Source: Oceanospirillales bacterium LUC14_002_19_P2 (GTDB lineage: Bacteria; Pseudomonadota; Gammaproteobacteria; Pseudomonadales; Endozoicomonadaceae). From it: 38,476 nt of DNA. The DNA is taken from the NCBI GenBank assembly GCA_002084115.1, contig MUIA01000116.1, positions 1 to 38,476 of the forward strand, read 5' to 3'. Of the stretch, positions 1-8,320 are shown piece by piece (position 1 is the first letter of the stretch; each line of letters begins with the position of its first letter). The notes beneath the pieces were generated by a model, which had not been told where the DNA came from, searched no databases, and worked only from the letters and a program-made list of their open reading frames with translations. The translations under genes and the position numbers were made by a program.

Positions 1-97
1 ATAACCTGATACATTCACGGTTATCGTCTGCATGACGGGCAGCAAACTGAAAATCAATATTCTCAAAACCTTCGGGTAACTGTGGTCGGCGAGACAT
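1..97 (-). CDS. IS630-family transposase, N-terminal fragment (cut by window edge)
   Basis: About 32 residues are visible, starting MSRRPQLPEGFENIDFQFAA and ending with charged residues typical of the start of a helix-turn-helix region. No catalytic residue lies within the window. The start is the ATG whose complement is at 95-97; no strong ribosome-binding site precedes it. I infer transposase identity from its position just inside the terminal repeat shared with the right-hand element, not from a recognised motif. It could belong to a complete element continuing leftward or to a broken copy. Confidence 0.55.
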   Translation of the reverse strand, partial: MSRRPQLPEGFENIDFQFAARHADDNRECIRL

Positions 98-154
98 CGT
101 TTCAAAGAGAATTCGTTGATGATCCCTAAGGATAGCTGGCATCAGGCTTAGGAC

Positions 155-176
155 TTAGAAAATACGATTGGTATTA
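155..176. repeat. IS630 terminal inverted repeat, left copy
   Basis: Read on the minus strand this is TAATACCAATCG, then TA, then TTTTCTAA. The right-hand copy (38204-38225) reads TAATACCAATCG, then CC, then TTTTCTAA, so 20 of 22 positions agree. The two are at opposite ends of same-oriented elements, as terminal inverted repeats should be. The outermost TA is probably the duplicated target. Confidence 0.75.
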
Positions 177-1916
177 CATCTGTTCGACAGTGTTGATGCC
201 GAGTAGATCCAGTCCCTGTTTCAGGACTCGGGCTGTCAGTGCGCAAAGCTGCAGTCGGCTGTTGCGTACTTCCTCTTCAACACCCGCCTTGTTAACCGGG
301 CAGGCTTCATAGAATTTCATGAAGGCGCCGGCCAGATCGTACAGGTAGGCACACATAAAGTGCGGCATACCTTCGCGAACGACGGTGTCGATGGTTTCGC
401 TGAACTGCATGACTTTCATTGCCAGTGCACGTTCTTCGGCTTCGGTCAGGGTAATGTGGCCGGTCAGGTCAGACTCATTGACACCCGCCTTGCGGAATAT
501 GCTGCGAATCCGGGTATAGGCGTACATCATGTAGGGGGCCGTGTTGCCTTCGAAAGACAGCATGTTGTCCCAGTCAAAGATGTAGTCGCTGGTCCGGTTC
601 TTGGACAGATCGGAATATTTCACCGCACCCATGGCCACCGCCTTGATGACTTCAACCTTTTGTTCTTCCGTGAGGTCGGCCCCTTTCTGGGCAATCAGGC
701 GTGCTGCCCGTTCTTCGGCTTCATCCAGCAGTTCAGACAGCTTGACTACGCCGCCACTTCTGGTCTTGAACGGCTTGCCATCTTTACCCAGCATGACGCC
801 AAAGGCGTGGTGCTCCAGTGGTACCGATTCAGGCACATAACCGGCTTTGCGGACAATGGTCCAAGCCTGCTGCAGGTGCTGGGCCTGGCGGGCGTCGATG
901 TAATACAACACCCGGTTGGCGTTTAGGGTTTCGTAGCGGTACTTGGCGCAGGCGATGTCGGTCGTGGTGTAGAGGAACCCACCATCTTTCTTCTGGACGA
1001 TAACGCCCATGGGGTCGCCATCCTTATTTTTGAATTCGTCCAGATAAACGACTTTCGCTCCCTGATCTTCTACCGCCAGCCCTTTGGCTTCCAGATTCTG
1101 GATGATGCCGGGCAGCATGTCGTTGTACATGCTTTCGCCCATGGCGTCTTCACGGGTCAGGGTGACATTCAGACGATCGTAGTTGCGCTGGTTTTGCTCC
1201 AGGGTGACATCAACCAGTTTCTGCCACATTTCCAGGCACCACTCGTCACCACGCTGCAGCTTAACAACGTAGTTACGAGCACGCTCGGCAAATTCCGGGT
1301 TGCTGTCGTAATGCTTCTTGGATTCCCGGTAGAACTCTTCCAGGTCGGCCAATTCGGCAGACATGATTTCCGGGTTTTCTTTCTGCAGTTCTTCCAGGTG
1401 GGCAATCAGCATGCCGAACTGGGTGCCCCAGTCGCCGATGTGGTTGGCGCGAACCACTTTGTGACCCAGGAATTCCAGGGTCCGTACCACTGCGTCACCA
1501 ATGATGGTGGAACGCAGGTGACCAACGTGCATTTCCTTGGCAACGTTGGGTGCGGAGTAGTCCACGACAATGTTCAGCTTTTCAGCACTCTCGTTTGCGC
1601 CGGCGCGGGGATCCTTGCTGTAGCTGTCCAGTTCACCGGCCAGCCATTCGGCATTGATGAACAGGTTGATAAAGCCGGGGCCAGCGATTTCAGCTTTTTC
1701 GATGATGCCGCCCAGTTCCAGTTTGTCCACGACCTGCTGTGCCAGTTCACGGGGATTCATGCCCATTTTTTTTGCAGCGGGCATGATGCCGTTGGCCTGG
1801 TAATCGCCAAATTGAGCACGGGCGCTGGTGCGGACCATGGCATTACTGCCTTCCGGAGCGCCGGCCGCGATCAGGGCCTGAGTGAGCTGGTGTTCGAGTA
1901 CTTTAAGCACGTTCAT
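174..1916 (-). CDS. argS: Arginine-tRNA ligase (ArgRS)
   Basis: Class I aminoacyl-tRNA synthetase that charges tRNA-Arg in the cytoplasm. The 580 residues match normal bacterial ArgRS length. In order: the N-terminal additional domain (about 1-85), the catalytic Rossmann fold with the HIGH-type motif HVGH at 130-133, the region [13 protein letters not shown] that stands in for KMSKS in this family, and a C-terminal DALR anticodon-binding domain. The ATG start is preceded by AAGGA at 8 nt. The protein ends GINTVEQM, a natural-looking ArgRS C-terminus, although the stop codon lies inside the IS630 junction: the TA target plus the next base of the element make TAA. It is divergent from the SPOR gene; I recall argS as co-directional with that gene in Pseudomonas. 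Confidence 0.97.
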   Translation of the reverse strand: MNVLKVLEHQLTQALIAAGAPEGSNAMVRTSARAQFGDYQANGIMPAAKKMGMNPRELAQQVVDKLELGGIIEKAEIAGPGFINLFINAEWLAGELDSYSKDPRAGANESAEKLNIVVDYSAPNVAKEMHVGHLRSTIIGDAVVRTLEFLGHKVVRANHIGDWGTQFGMLIAHLEELQKENPEIMSAELADLEEFYRESKKHYDSNPEFAERARNYVVKLQRGDEWCLEMWQKLVDVTLEQNQRNYDRLNVTLTREDAMGESMYNDMLPGIIQNLEAKGLAVEDQGAKVVYLDEFKNKDGDPMGVIVQKKDGGFLYTTTDIACAKYRYETLNANRVLYYIDARQAQHLQQAWTIVRKAGYVPESVPLEHHAFGVMLGKDGKPFKTRSGGVVKLSELLDEAEERAARLIAQKGADLTEEQKVEVIKAVAMGAVKYSDLSKNRTSDYIFDWDNMLSFEGNTAPYMMYAYTRIRSIFRKAGVNESDLTGHITLTEAEERALAMKVMQFSETIDTVVREGMPHFMCAYLYDLAGAFMKFYEACPVNKAGVEEEVRNSRLQLCALTARVLKQGLDLLGINTVEQM

Positions 1917-2364
1917 GAACGGATCCTTAAACCTTGGTCAGGGACTGGGTTATATAAACAACGTAGTGTAGAGGCAAGTGGTCAGGCAGGACAGGGCACA
2001 GAAAGGCGCCTGGACTGCTTAAATTCGGCGGTAGCGTCGTCGGAGAGCGGGAAGAAAATTCAGACGTGCGATAATGCCAGCGTCAGGGACGTGGTCTTCA
2101 GTCGGTAAGTCGTAAGAGGTGTCTATTATCGTAGCCATGAGCCGGATGCTATCGAAATTCCACAGGCAAAACAATACGTTTTCAAGGGGGGCTGGTTTGT
2201 CAGGTAAGACCGTAAAAGTCACGGTAGAGTTCCCGTTTTCTTCTGCAGATAATTGTCTGTTTGGTCAGCGTGCGTAGCGAACGGGTTGCGTGTTTTTAAC
2301 AGTTGGCTCAATGCCTTGTATAGTATGGGTAGTCTTGACTACCTAGCGGTGCCATGGAGGGGTA
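1917..2364. other. 448-bp intergenic region between argS and the SPOR gene
   Basis: No convincing gene. A 67-codon GTG-start frame on the minus strand (2019-2222) resembles nothing I know. The region must hold the promoters of both divergent genes; the only motif I would name is the TATAGT plus palindrome at 2319-2343. It is unusually long for this compact stretch and may be a rearrangement scar. Confidence 0.5.
2319..2343 (+). promoter_or_regulatory. Candidate -10 box and palindromic operator ahead of the SPOR gene
   Basis: TATAGT at 2319-2324 is a good -10 match, though no convincing -35 lies 16-18 bp upstream. Four bases later begins a perfect palindrome, GGTAGTC-TT-GACTACC (2328-2343, 7-bp arms), which would overlap the transcription start. 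It ends about 12 nt before the GGAGGGG ribosome-binding site. It could be a regulator-binding site or a small 5' hairpin. Confidence 0.35.
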
Positions 2365-2985
2365 ATGGCGGCGAAAAAAACGGTTCGGCGTGGTGCGTCG
2401 ACAACGAAGAAATCGGCAGGAAGGAAAGATATTCCCGGTTGGTTATGGCTGGGTGCCGGTGTCACCATCGGGGTGTTGGTGACGTTATTGGTGAATCTTG
2501 CGCCGGATGCCGGCGTGGATGCGCGTACGGTGGCTGGCAATACGGGCACCGGTGAGGTCGTTAGTAAGAATAAGCCGTCACCGGAAAAGAAACCGGTCTT
2601 TGATTTCTATACCTTGCTGCCAGAGTCTGAAGTCATGGTCTCCAGTGAGCCCAAGCATGAATCAGCGGCATCGCCTAAAAGTGAGAAGCCTGTCGTAACG
2701 AAGGCTACCGCAGAAAAGCAGGCGCCGGTCACCGTAGAGGCAAAGCCCAATCGACGCTATTTGTTGCAGGCCGGCTCCTTCCGCAATCCCGATGATGCCG
2801 ATCGTTTACGGGCGCAGTTGCTGCTGTGGGGGTTGGATGCCCGGGTCGAGCGCGTGATCGTCAAGGGCGGGGATGCCTGGCACCGGGTGCAGTTGGGGCC
2901 GTTCACTGAGCAGAGCTCTCTGAACGAAGCCCGTCAGACCCTGGCCGCCCACAAGATCGATTCATTGATGTTGCAGCTTAAATAA
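2365..2985 (+). CDS. SPOR-domain inner-membrane protein (FtsN-like)
   Basis: 206 residues with FtsN-type topology: a short basic cytoplasmic tail (1-23, rich in K/R), one membrane anchor (about 24-45), a flexible periplasmic linker rich in K, P, E and S (about 50-125) and a C-terminal SPOR domain (about 128-204, starting YLLQAGSF). SPOR domains bind septal peptidoglycan stripped of peptide stems. The linker contains FYTLLPE, a short motif I associate with FtsN-like proteins beside hslV. GGAGGGG sits just before the ATG. Its place directly upstream of hslVU matches ftsN in E. coli and the SPOR gene in Pseudomonas. Whether it is the essential divisome FtsN or a second SPOR protein cannot be told from sequence alone. 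Confidence 0.88.
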   Translation: MAAKKTVRRGASTTKKSAGRKDIPGWLWLGAGVTIGVLVTLLVNLAPDAGVDARTVAGNTGTGEVVSKNKPSPEKKPVFDFYTLLPESEVMVSSEPKHESAASPKSEKPVVTKATAEKQAPVTVEAKPNRRYLLQAGSFRNPDDADRLRAQLLLWGLDARVERVIVKGGDAWHRVQLGPFTEQSSLNEARQTLAAHKIDSLMLQLK

Positions 2986-2994
2986 TCCATTTCC

Positions 2995-3014
2995 GGCCCT
3001 CGACGGGGAGGGCC
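2995..3014 (+). terminator. Hairpin after the SPOR gene (weak terminator or processing site)
   Basis: GGCCCTC (2995-3001) pairs with GAGGGCC (3008-3014) around a 6-nt loop. The downstream sequence CTTGAAATTGTTT is only partly T-rich, so termination would be inefficient. The right arm abuts the -35 element of the proposed hslV heat-shock promoter. Confidence 0.4.
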
Positions 3015-3042
3015 CTTGAAATTGTTTCCCGCCGTCCCAATC
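3013..3042 (+). promoter_or_regulatory. Probable sigma-32 (RpoH) heat-shock promoter for hslVU
   Basis: CCCTTGAA at 3013-3020 fits the sigma-32 -35 consensus (CCCTTGAA). It is followed at 14 bp by TCCCAATC (3035-3042), which agrees with the -10 consensus CCCCATTT at 5 of 8 positions. It lies 38 bp before the hslV start. HslVU is a known sigma-32 target in E. coli, so motif and context agree. Transcription start was not determined. Confidence 0.55.
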
Positions 3043-3079
3043 ATTACCTCATCTCAATGAGCGAATTCAGGAGTCCGCC

Positions 3080-3625
3080 TTGGAACAGTACAGAGGCACT
3101 ACCATCCTGTCTGTGCGCAGAAATGGCAAAGTGGTGATCGGTGGTGACGGTCAGGTGTCACTGGGGCAGACGGTTATCAAGGGTAACGCCCGCAAGGTTC
3201 GCCGTCTTTACAATAACCAGGTACTGGCCGGTTTTGCCGGTGGTACGGCGGATGCGTTTACCCTGTTTGAGCGCTTTGAAGCGCAGTTGGAAAAGCACCA
3301 GGGGCAATTGGTGCGCGCCGCGGTTGAGCTGGCAAAGGACTGGCGTACTGATCGTGCGCTGCGTCGCCTTGAAGCCATGCTGGCGGTGGCCGATGCCAAG
3401 GCATCGTTGATCATTACCGGTAACGGGGACGTCATGGAGCCGGAAGATGGCATCCTGGCGATTGGTTCCGGGGGCTCGTTCGCCCAGTCTGCCGCCCGGG
3501 CGTTGTTCGAAAATACGGATATGGATGCGCGGGATATCGTGGAAAAAAGCCTGTCGATTGCAGGTGATATCTGTGTCTACACCAATCACAACCGGACTAT
3601 CGAAGAACTCTGCTACGACGAGTAA
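3080..3625 (+). CDS. hslV: ATP-dependent protease subunit HslV (ClpQ)
   Basis: Proteolytic half of the HslUV protease: a dodecamer of proteasome-beta-like subunits that degrades unfolded and regulatory proteins fed by HslU. 181 residues. The catalytic nucleophile is the threonine exposed after removal of a short propeptide; the sequence [16 protein letters not shown] places it at residue 7, rather than residue 2 as in E. coli. The core GGDGQVS and the segment [16 protein letters not shown] are typical. The start is TTG, supported by AGGAG 6 nt upstream and by the family's MEQY-type N-termini; no ATG fits as well. Followed by hslU after 42 bp as one operon, probably heat-induced. Confidence 0.97.
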   Translation: MEQYRGTTILSVRRNGKVVIGGDGQVSLGQTVIKGNARKVRRLYNNQVLAGFAGGTADAFTLFERFEAQLEKHQGQLVRAAVELAKDWRTDRALRRLEAMLAVADAKASLIITGNGDVMEPEDGILAIGSGGSFAQSAARALFENTDMDARDIVEKSLSIAGDICVYTNHNRTIEELCYDE

Positions 3626-3667
3626 GCCCGGCACCGGTAACGAATTCAGGAAATCAGAGCTGCAGTT

Positions 3668-4999
3668 ATGTCGAATATGACTCCCCGCGAAATTGTCCAC
3701 GAGCTGGATAAACACATTATTGGTCAGGATGACGCCAAGCGTTCCGTGGCCATTGCGTTGCGTAACCGCTGGCGCCGGATGCAGATAGATGAAGCACTGC
3801 GCAACGAAATCAGCCCCAAGAATATTCTGATGATCGGGCCGACCGGTGTCGGTAAAACCGAGATAGCTCGTCGTCTGGCCAAGCTGGCCAATGCGCCGTT
3901 CATTAAGGTAGAAGCGACCAAGTTCACCGAAGTGGGCTATGTTGGGCGTGATGTGGAATCCATCGTGCGTGATCTGGTTGACGCTGCCATCAAGATGCAG
4001 CGTGAGCAGGAAATGCAAAAGGTTAAGCATCGTGCCATGGATGCCGCAGAGGATCGCATTCTGGATGCACTGCTGCCACCGGCTCGCTCTTTCCCTGAAG
4101 AGTCCCAGCCGCAGGATAACAGTACGCGTCAGGTTTTCCGCAAGAAGCTGCGTGAAGGTGAGCTGGACGATAAAGAGATCGATATTGAAGTCAATGAAGC
4201 CAGCGTTGGTGTAGAGATCATGGCGCCTCCCGGCATGGAGGAAATGACCAGCCAGCTGCAGAATATGTTCTCCAGTATGTCCAGCGGCAAGAAAAAGGCG
4301 CGCAAGCTGAAAGTCCGTGAAGCCATGAAGCTGGTTCAGGATGAGGAAGCGGCCAAGCTGGTCAATGAAGATGACCTGAAAACCAGCGCGATTGAAGCGG
4401 TGGAACAGAACGGTATTGTCTTCCTGGATGAAATCGACAAGGTGGCGAAGCGTTCCGGTAATAATAGTGGTGATGTTTCCCGTGAAGGCGTACAGCGCGA
4501 CCTGTTGCCACTGATTGAAGGTTGCACGGTAAGCACCAAGTACGGAATGGTCAAAACCGATCACATCCTGTTTATCGCTTCCGGTGCATTCCATCTGTCC
4601 AAGCCGTCTGATCTTATTCCCGAATTGCAGGGCCGTCTGCCGATTCGCGTCGAACTCAAGGCGCTGAACGTGGAAGATTTCGAGCGCATTCTGACCGAGC
4701 CGGATGCATCGCTGACTGAACAGTATCAGGCGCTGATGGCGACTGAATGGCTGAAGATTGAATTTGCCCGTTCCGGAATCAATCGTGTGGCAGAGGTTGC
4801 TTGGCAGGTGAATGAAAATACCGAAAACATCGGTGCCCGCCGTCTGCATACCGTGATGGAACGTTTGCTGGAGGAAGTGTCATTTGGCGCTGCGGATCTG
4901 GCGGCTACCGGTGAAGCGGTGGTGATTGATGCTGAGTATGTGAACCAGCATCTGGGTGCACTGGTTCAGAATGAAGATCTGAGCCGCTATATCCTGTAA
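3668..4999 (+). CDS. hslU: HslU (ClpY), unfoldase ATPase of the HslUV protease
   Basis: AAA+ hexameric ATPase that recognises, unfolds and threads substrates into HslV. 443 residues, the usual length. Walker A GPTGVGKT at 57-64, Walker B VFLDEID at 251-257, and between them the family-specific I-domain (about 110-240), rich in charged residues, which gates substrates. The C-terminus LSRYIL matches the conserved tail that docks into HslV pockets and activates it. ATG start at 3668 with only a weak ribosome-binding site (AGAGC about 8 nt upstream), suggesting coupling to hslV. A strong terminator follows at 5024. Confidence 0.98.
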   Translation: MSNMTPREIVHELDKHIIGQDDAKRSVAIALRNRWRRMQIDEALRNEISPKNILMIGPTGVGKTEIARRLAKLANAPFIKVEATKFTEVGYVGRDVESIVRDLVDAAIKMQREQEMQKVKHRAMDAAEDRILDALLPPARSFPEESQPQDNSTRQVFRKKLREGELDDKEIDIEVNEASVGVEIMAPPGMEEMTSQLQNMFSSMSSGKKKARKLKVREAMKLVQDEEAAKLVNEDDLKTSAIEAVEQNGIVFLDEIDKVAKRSGNNSGDVSREGVQRDLLPLIEGCTVSTKYGMVKTDHILFIASGAFHLSKPSDLIPELQGRLPIRVELKALNVEDFERILTEPDASLTEQYQALMATEWLKIEFARSGINRVAEVAWQVNENTENIGARRLHTVMERLLEEVSFGAADLAATGEAVVIDAEYVNQHLGALVQNEDLSRYIL

Positions 5000-5023
5000 T
5001 CAGGCTCGTTTGGTCGCTGTGCG

Positions 5024-5063
5024 AAGCCCGCTTCCGTTAACAAATGGAAGCGGGCTTTGTTTT
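5024..5063 (+). terminator. Rho-independent terminator of hslVU
   Basis: A 12-bp perfect stem, AAGCCCGCTTCC (5024-5035) with GGAAGCGGGCTT (5046-5057), 10-nt loop, then TGTTTT. It overlaps the last bases of the convergent Wzz-like gene. The T-tract exists only on the + strand side, so it primarily serves hslU. Confidence 0.88.
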
Positions 5064-6288
5064 AGGCCGACGTTTTAGGTTGAGCCTCGGGCGTTTCAGC
5101 CGACAGCGTGTCGACCTGGATGCGCGACTTACGGTTTTGGATCGCAATGCGCATCAAAGCGATAAATACTGACAGCATGACTCCGAGCACCAGACCAACT
5201 GCCATTATCAGTTTTTTGTTGGGCTTTTCAGGTGTTAAAGGAACACTGGCGCGTTGTTCGATACGAACCGGTGTCGAATGGGAGAAATCGGGTTTGATGC
5301 TGTCGAGCTGTTGGAAACGGTAGAATTTTTCAGCAACACCGGGGATCAATGGCGCATTGCGATTGGATTGCTCTGTGTCGGTAATGCGGCGGTACTGGTT
5401 GAGCGTGGATTGAGTCTGAGCGAGCTCTGCACGGAGTGTATCGGTGCCGAGCAGGAAGAGGTATTGAGGGCTGTCATTGCCTGAAATGTTGTTCAATTGT
5501 GGCTTGGTGATGCTGCCGGCCTCGGCCATGGCAATCGCCTGCTTCAGTTGATTCTGCCGGTTCAGATTGGTGTTGATATAGCGCTGCTCGATCACCTGAA
5601 TGTCGTTCATCAATGTGATTTTCTCGAGGTTCAGTTTTGCCGTGATGGCCTGCTCCTCATCATCGATGACCTTTTGTATGGCGAGAGGGATCAGGTAGTC
5701 ATTAATAATGGTGGCAGCCAATGCTGGATCATGGCTTGTCAGGGTGACATTGATGCGAGGGACTTCAGATTTAATCATCTTGATCTTAATGTTATTCCGC
5801 AATTCTTCGTAAAGGGCGGCAGTGTCTTTTTCATTCAGAGGATCAAGTCCGGGGCTCGTTTGAGCATGGTTGCCATTCCTGAAAACGGCTTCGAGTGTGT
5901 CTGCGGAAGTCAACGCCTTGTAGAAAAGCTTAAAACTTTTTTCTGGCGTCAGGCTGTCGTCTTTCAGGTAGACTGCGTAGATATTGTGGGAGGGTTGAAC
6001 CTGACTTGAGCTATTTTGAGCAGACTGTTCTCGTTGTGTTCCCGAAATGGTGTATGAAGGGGCTTGAGAGACGCTGAATCGATTAATGGGCGCTAATGCC
6101 GCTGCACTGGTCTCGGCGATGATTGCCTCGCTTTTATAGGTAGGAGGAATCATGAAGGCTGCGGCGGTGGCTATTAGTGTGATGACAGCGGTGATGCTGA
6201 TAATCACCCATTTCTGCTGCCACAGGTTCTCTGCCAGCTCAAACAGATCAATTTCATCGTCATGAACAGGGTATGGGGGGTGTGACAT
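5062..6288 (-). CDS. Wzz/PCP-family polysaccharide chain-length determinant (orphan)
   Basis: Inner-membrane polysaccharide co-polymerase that sets the modal length of Wzy-dependent glycans such as O antigen or capsule. 408 residues, longer than enterobacterial WzzB (about 325). The cytoplasmic N-terminus DDEIDLFELAENLWQQKW is typical, followed by TM1 (about 27-46), a large periplasmic domain with helical segments, the proline-rich motif SVPLTPEKPNKK and TM2 (about 360-384), then a short tail. ATG start with GGAAG 7 nt upstream. No glycosyltransferase, Wzx or Wzy gene is in the window, so the polymer it controls is unknown. It lies convergent to hslU and divergent from the DUF971 gene, splitting two genes I recall as adjacent in Pseudomonas; acquisition by insertion is likely. 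Confidence 0.85.
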   Translation of the reverse strand: MSHPPYPVHDDEIDLFELAENLWQQKWVIISITAVITLIATAAAFMIPPTYKSEAIIAETSAAALAPINRFSVSQAPSYTISGTQREQSAQNSSSQVQPSHNIYAVYLKDDSLTPEKSFKLFYKALTSADTLEAVFRNGNHAQTSPGLDPLNEKDTAALYEELRNNIKIKMIKSEVPRINVTLTSHDPALAATIINDYLIPLAIQKVIDDEEQAITAKLNLEKITLMNDIQVIEQRYINTNLNRQNQLKQAIAMAEAGSITKPQLNNISGNDSPQYLFLLGTDTLRAELAQTQSTLNQYRRITDTEQSNRNAPLIPGVAEKFYRFQQLDSIKPDFSHSTPVRIEQRASVPLTPEKPNKKLIMAVGLVLGVMLSVFIALMRIAIQNRKSRIQVDTLSAETPEAQPKTSA

Positions 6289-6422
6289 CGCTACTTCCAG
6301 GCTTGTAGTTAGTGTATAAGGGAGTGCTTGATGGTGATTAGTATGTCATAGCCTGCTAAAGATGACACAGGGCTATGAGATTCATTTTGTGTGTCGATTG
6401 GTTTTATCAAGGTCGCTGTTAT

Positions 6423-6815
6423 ATGGCAGAAATGCACAGTGTTCCGTCTGATATTCGGCTACGTCGCAAAAGCGGCATTCTTGAATTGGTTTACGCCAGT
6501 GGGATGAAGCACGAACTGCCCGCAGAGTTTCTGAGGGTTTACAGTCCGTCGGCAGAAGTGCGTGGGCACGGTGCGGGTCAGGACGTGCTCCAGACAGGAA
6601 AAAAGCATGTGCAGCTAACCGGTGTCGAAGGCATTGGCAATTACGCGATTAAGCTGATTTTTGATGATGGCCATGATTCAGGTATTTATACCTGGGAATA
6701 CCTTTACAATCTGGGCGCTCATTATGAGACTTACTGGCAGGATTATCTTGAGCGGTTGCACCAGGCCGGCGCTTCGCGCGATCCGGATGTCAGTGCTGTG
6801 AAATTCATGGAATGA
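6423..6815 (+). CDS. DUF971 (PF06155) protein, gamma-butyrobetaine hydroxylase N-terminal-like
   Basis: Small protein (130 residues from this start) matching the DUF971 family, the fold also found as the N-terminal domain of gamma-butyrobetaine hydroxylase. Visible signatures are PSDIRLRRKSGILEL, LPAEFLRVYSPSAEVRGHG and the C-terminal YTWEYLYNLGAHYETYW. The molecular role of stand-alone members is not established; none is assigned. The frame is open from an ATG at 6375, but the added 16 residues look unlike the family; ATG 6423 gives the expected N-terminus MAEMHSVPSDI with AAGG about 10 nt upstream. It precedes the ubi genes, as I recall for Pseudomonas, where it directly follows hslU. Confidence 0.87.
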   Translation: MAEMHSVPSDIRLRRKSGILELVYASGMKHELPAEFLRVYSPSAEVRGHGAGQDVLQTGKKHVQLTGVEGIGNYAIKLIFDDGHDSGIYTWEYLYNLGAHYETYWQDYLERLHQAGASRDPDVSAVKFME

Positions 6816-6914
6816 CATGAGTCGCTAGGTGGTGGTACGTATGTCAAGACATTGCCCGGCGGTAACGCTAGAATAAGTCGCCCGATTTCCGCACAGTAGT
6901 TTTCTGGATGAATC

Positions 6915-7673
6915 ATGACTGACAAACACTCAAAAGAGACCACCCATTTCGGCTATAAAACCGTTGACAGGGATGACAAGCAAAAGCTGGTGGCTGAGGT
7001 GTTTCAGTCGGTGGCTGGCAAGTACGACTTGATGAATGACCTGATGTCTATGGGGGTTCATCGGTTATGGAAGCGCTTTACCATCGAAATGAGTGCGGCT
7101 CGCCCCGGCCAGAAGATCCTCGATATTGCCGGCGGTACTGGCGACCTTACCGCCAAGTTCTCCAAAATCGTGGGGGAGCAGGGGCTGGTGGTGCTGGCGG
7201 ATATAAACGATGCCATGCTAGAGGTGGGCCGTGACAAACTGACGGATGCCGGTGTCTGTGGCAATGTCGATTATGTTCAGGCCAACGCAGAAGACCTGCC
7301 GTTTGCGGATAATACATTTGACTGCATTACTATCGCCTTTGGTCTGCGCAATGTCACAGACAAAGATAAAGCGCTGCGCTCTATGAATCGGGTACTGAAA
7401 CCCGGTGGTCGTCTGTTGGTTTTGGAGTTCTCTAAAACCGACAACCCACTTCTAAGCAAACTGTACGATGCTTATTCCTTTACTGCATTGCCGGTAATGG
7501 GCAAGTTGATTGCTGATGATGCTGAGAGTTATCGCTACCTGGCAGAATCCATTCGCATGCATCCCGATCAGGATACTCTTGAGCAGATGATGAAAACCGC
7601 CGGATTCGTCCAGACCGGTTATCACAATATGACCGGTGGCATTGTGGCGCTGCACAAAGGAATCAAACCATGA
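6915..7673 (+). CDS. ubiE: UbiE, ubiquinone/menaquinone C-methyltransferase
   Basis: SAM-dependent C-methyltransferase that methylates the quinone ring in ubiquinone synthesis (and demethylmenaquinone where present). 252 residues. N-terminal [20 protein letters not shown] is the family signature; SAM-binding motif I is [12 protein letters not shown] (about 68-79), followed by the acidic DINDAML, then [10 protein letters not shown] and [15 protein letters not shown]. The ATG at 6915 is preceded by GGATGA. The stop overlaps the start of ubiJ by 4 nt (ATGA), so translation is probably coupled. Confidence 0.97.
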   Translation: MTDKHSKETTHFGYKTVDRDDKQKLVAEVFQSVAGKYDLMNDLMSMGVHRLWKRFTIEMSAARPGQKILDIAGGTGDLTAKFSKIVGEQGLVVLADINDAMLEVGRDKLTDAGVCGNVDYVQANAEDLPFADNTFDCITIAFGLRNVTDKDKALRSMNRVLKPGGRLLVLEFSKTDNPLLSKLYDAYSFTALPVMGKLIADDAESYRYLAESIRMHPDQDTLEQMMKTAGFVQTGYHNMTGGIVALHKGIKP

Positions 7674-8317
7674 CCTCGCTGCTGGAAACCATGCCCGGCA
7701 CCGCCGCACGCATGGCGCTGGAGCAGGGCCTGAAACAGGTCTTGAAGCTGGATCCAGTTACCGCGAGGCGCTTTGCCGAGCTGAAGGGGCAAGTGTTACA
7801 GGTGGCTTCTACATCACCGGCTGTGGATATCTGGTTGGTGTTTACTGAAGAGGGTATAGAACTCCGCGCCTGCCATGAGTCTGAGGCGGATTGTGTGATT
7901 CGTGGAACTGCGCCGGCTTTGGCACGACTGGCGGTCAGTGATGAGCCTATGGCGACCCTGTTTAACGAGAGAATTACCCTGACTGGTAATTCGGATCTGC
8001 TGTTAACAGTTTCAACCATCATCAAGCACAGTGAGTTTGACTGGGAAGCGCTGCTGGCCCGTTACAGTGGCGGCATTGCCGCGCATGCTGTAGGACAAGT
8101 CAGCCGTGTGAGCACCGCCCTGTTTGGTGACGTGGCGACCACCGCACGCCTGAACCTGTCACAATACCTTCAGGAAGAGCTTCGTGTATTGCCGCCCAAG
8201 AATGAGGTCAGTGCGTTCCGGGATGATCTGGATACGTTGCGACTGGCTGCCGACCGGTTGCAGGCGAGAGTGGATCGTCTGACGGCAAAGACCCAACAGC
8301 AGACACAGGATGCCTGA
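7670..8317 (+). CDS. ubiJ: UbiJ, SCP2-domain accessory factor for ubiquinone synthesis
   Basis: 215 residues. Residues about 20-110 form an SCP2-like lipid-binding domain; the C-terminus (about 170-210, [20 protein letters not shown]) is predicted coiled coil. In E. coli, UbiJ with UbiK supports the soluble Ubi complex by binding lipid intermediates. No catalytic motif is expected or seen. Position between ubiE and ubiB, with the ATGA overlap with ubiE, matches the E. coli and Pseudomonas order and makes the call firm despite low sequence conservation in this family. Confidence 0.92.
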   Translation: MTSLLETMPGTAARMALEQGLKQVLKLDPVTARRFAELKGQVLQVASTSPAVDIWLVFTEEGIELRACHESEADCVIRGTAPALARLAVSDEPMATLFNERITLTGNSDLLLTVSTIIKHSEFDWEALLARYSGGIAAHAVGQVSRVSTALFGDVATTARLNLSQYLQEELRVLPPKNEVSAFRDDLDTLRLAADRLQARVDRLTAKTQQQTQDA

Positions 8318-8320
8318 TCG

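Larger units (their letters stand above)
1..176 (-). mobile_element. IS630-family insertion sequence, 5' end only (runs off the left edge)
   Basis: Partial element. Its outer end carries a terminal repeat (155-176) that matches, in inverted orientation, the end of the element at the right edge of the window. About 57 nt inside the repeat, a minus-strand reading frame begins that looks like a transposase N-terminus and leaves the window at base 1. The IS630 assignment rests on the right-hand copy, which shows the typical DDE C-terminus, and on the TA-containing junction, since IS630 elements insert at TA. Only the transposase-start end is visible. Confidence 0.7.

Noticed and set aside
1194-2108. 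304-codon + strand frame antisense to argS
   Set aside because: Shadow of argS extending into the intergenic region; composition and lack of motifs are typical of antisense translation.
2019-2222. 67-codon GTG-start minus-strand frame in the argS-SPOR gap
   Set aside because: No ribosome-binding site, no recognised family, and it would lie upstream of argS on the same strand without clear purpose; too weak to call a gene.
3158-4849. 563-codon open frame on the minus strand opposite hslV/hslU
   Set aside because: It lies entirely opposite two clear, conserved genes; its translation is rich in H, F, Q and R with no recognisable domain, as expected for the antisense of a codon-biased gene.
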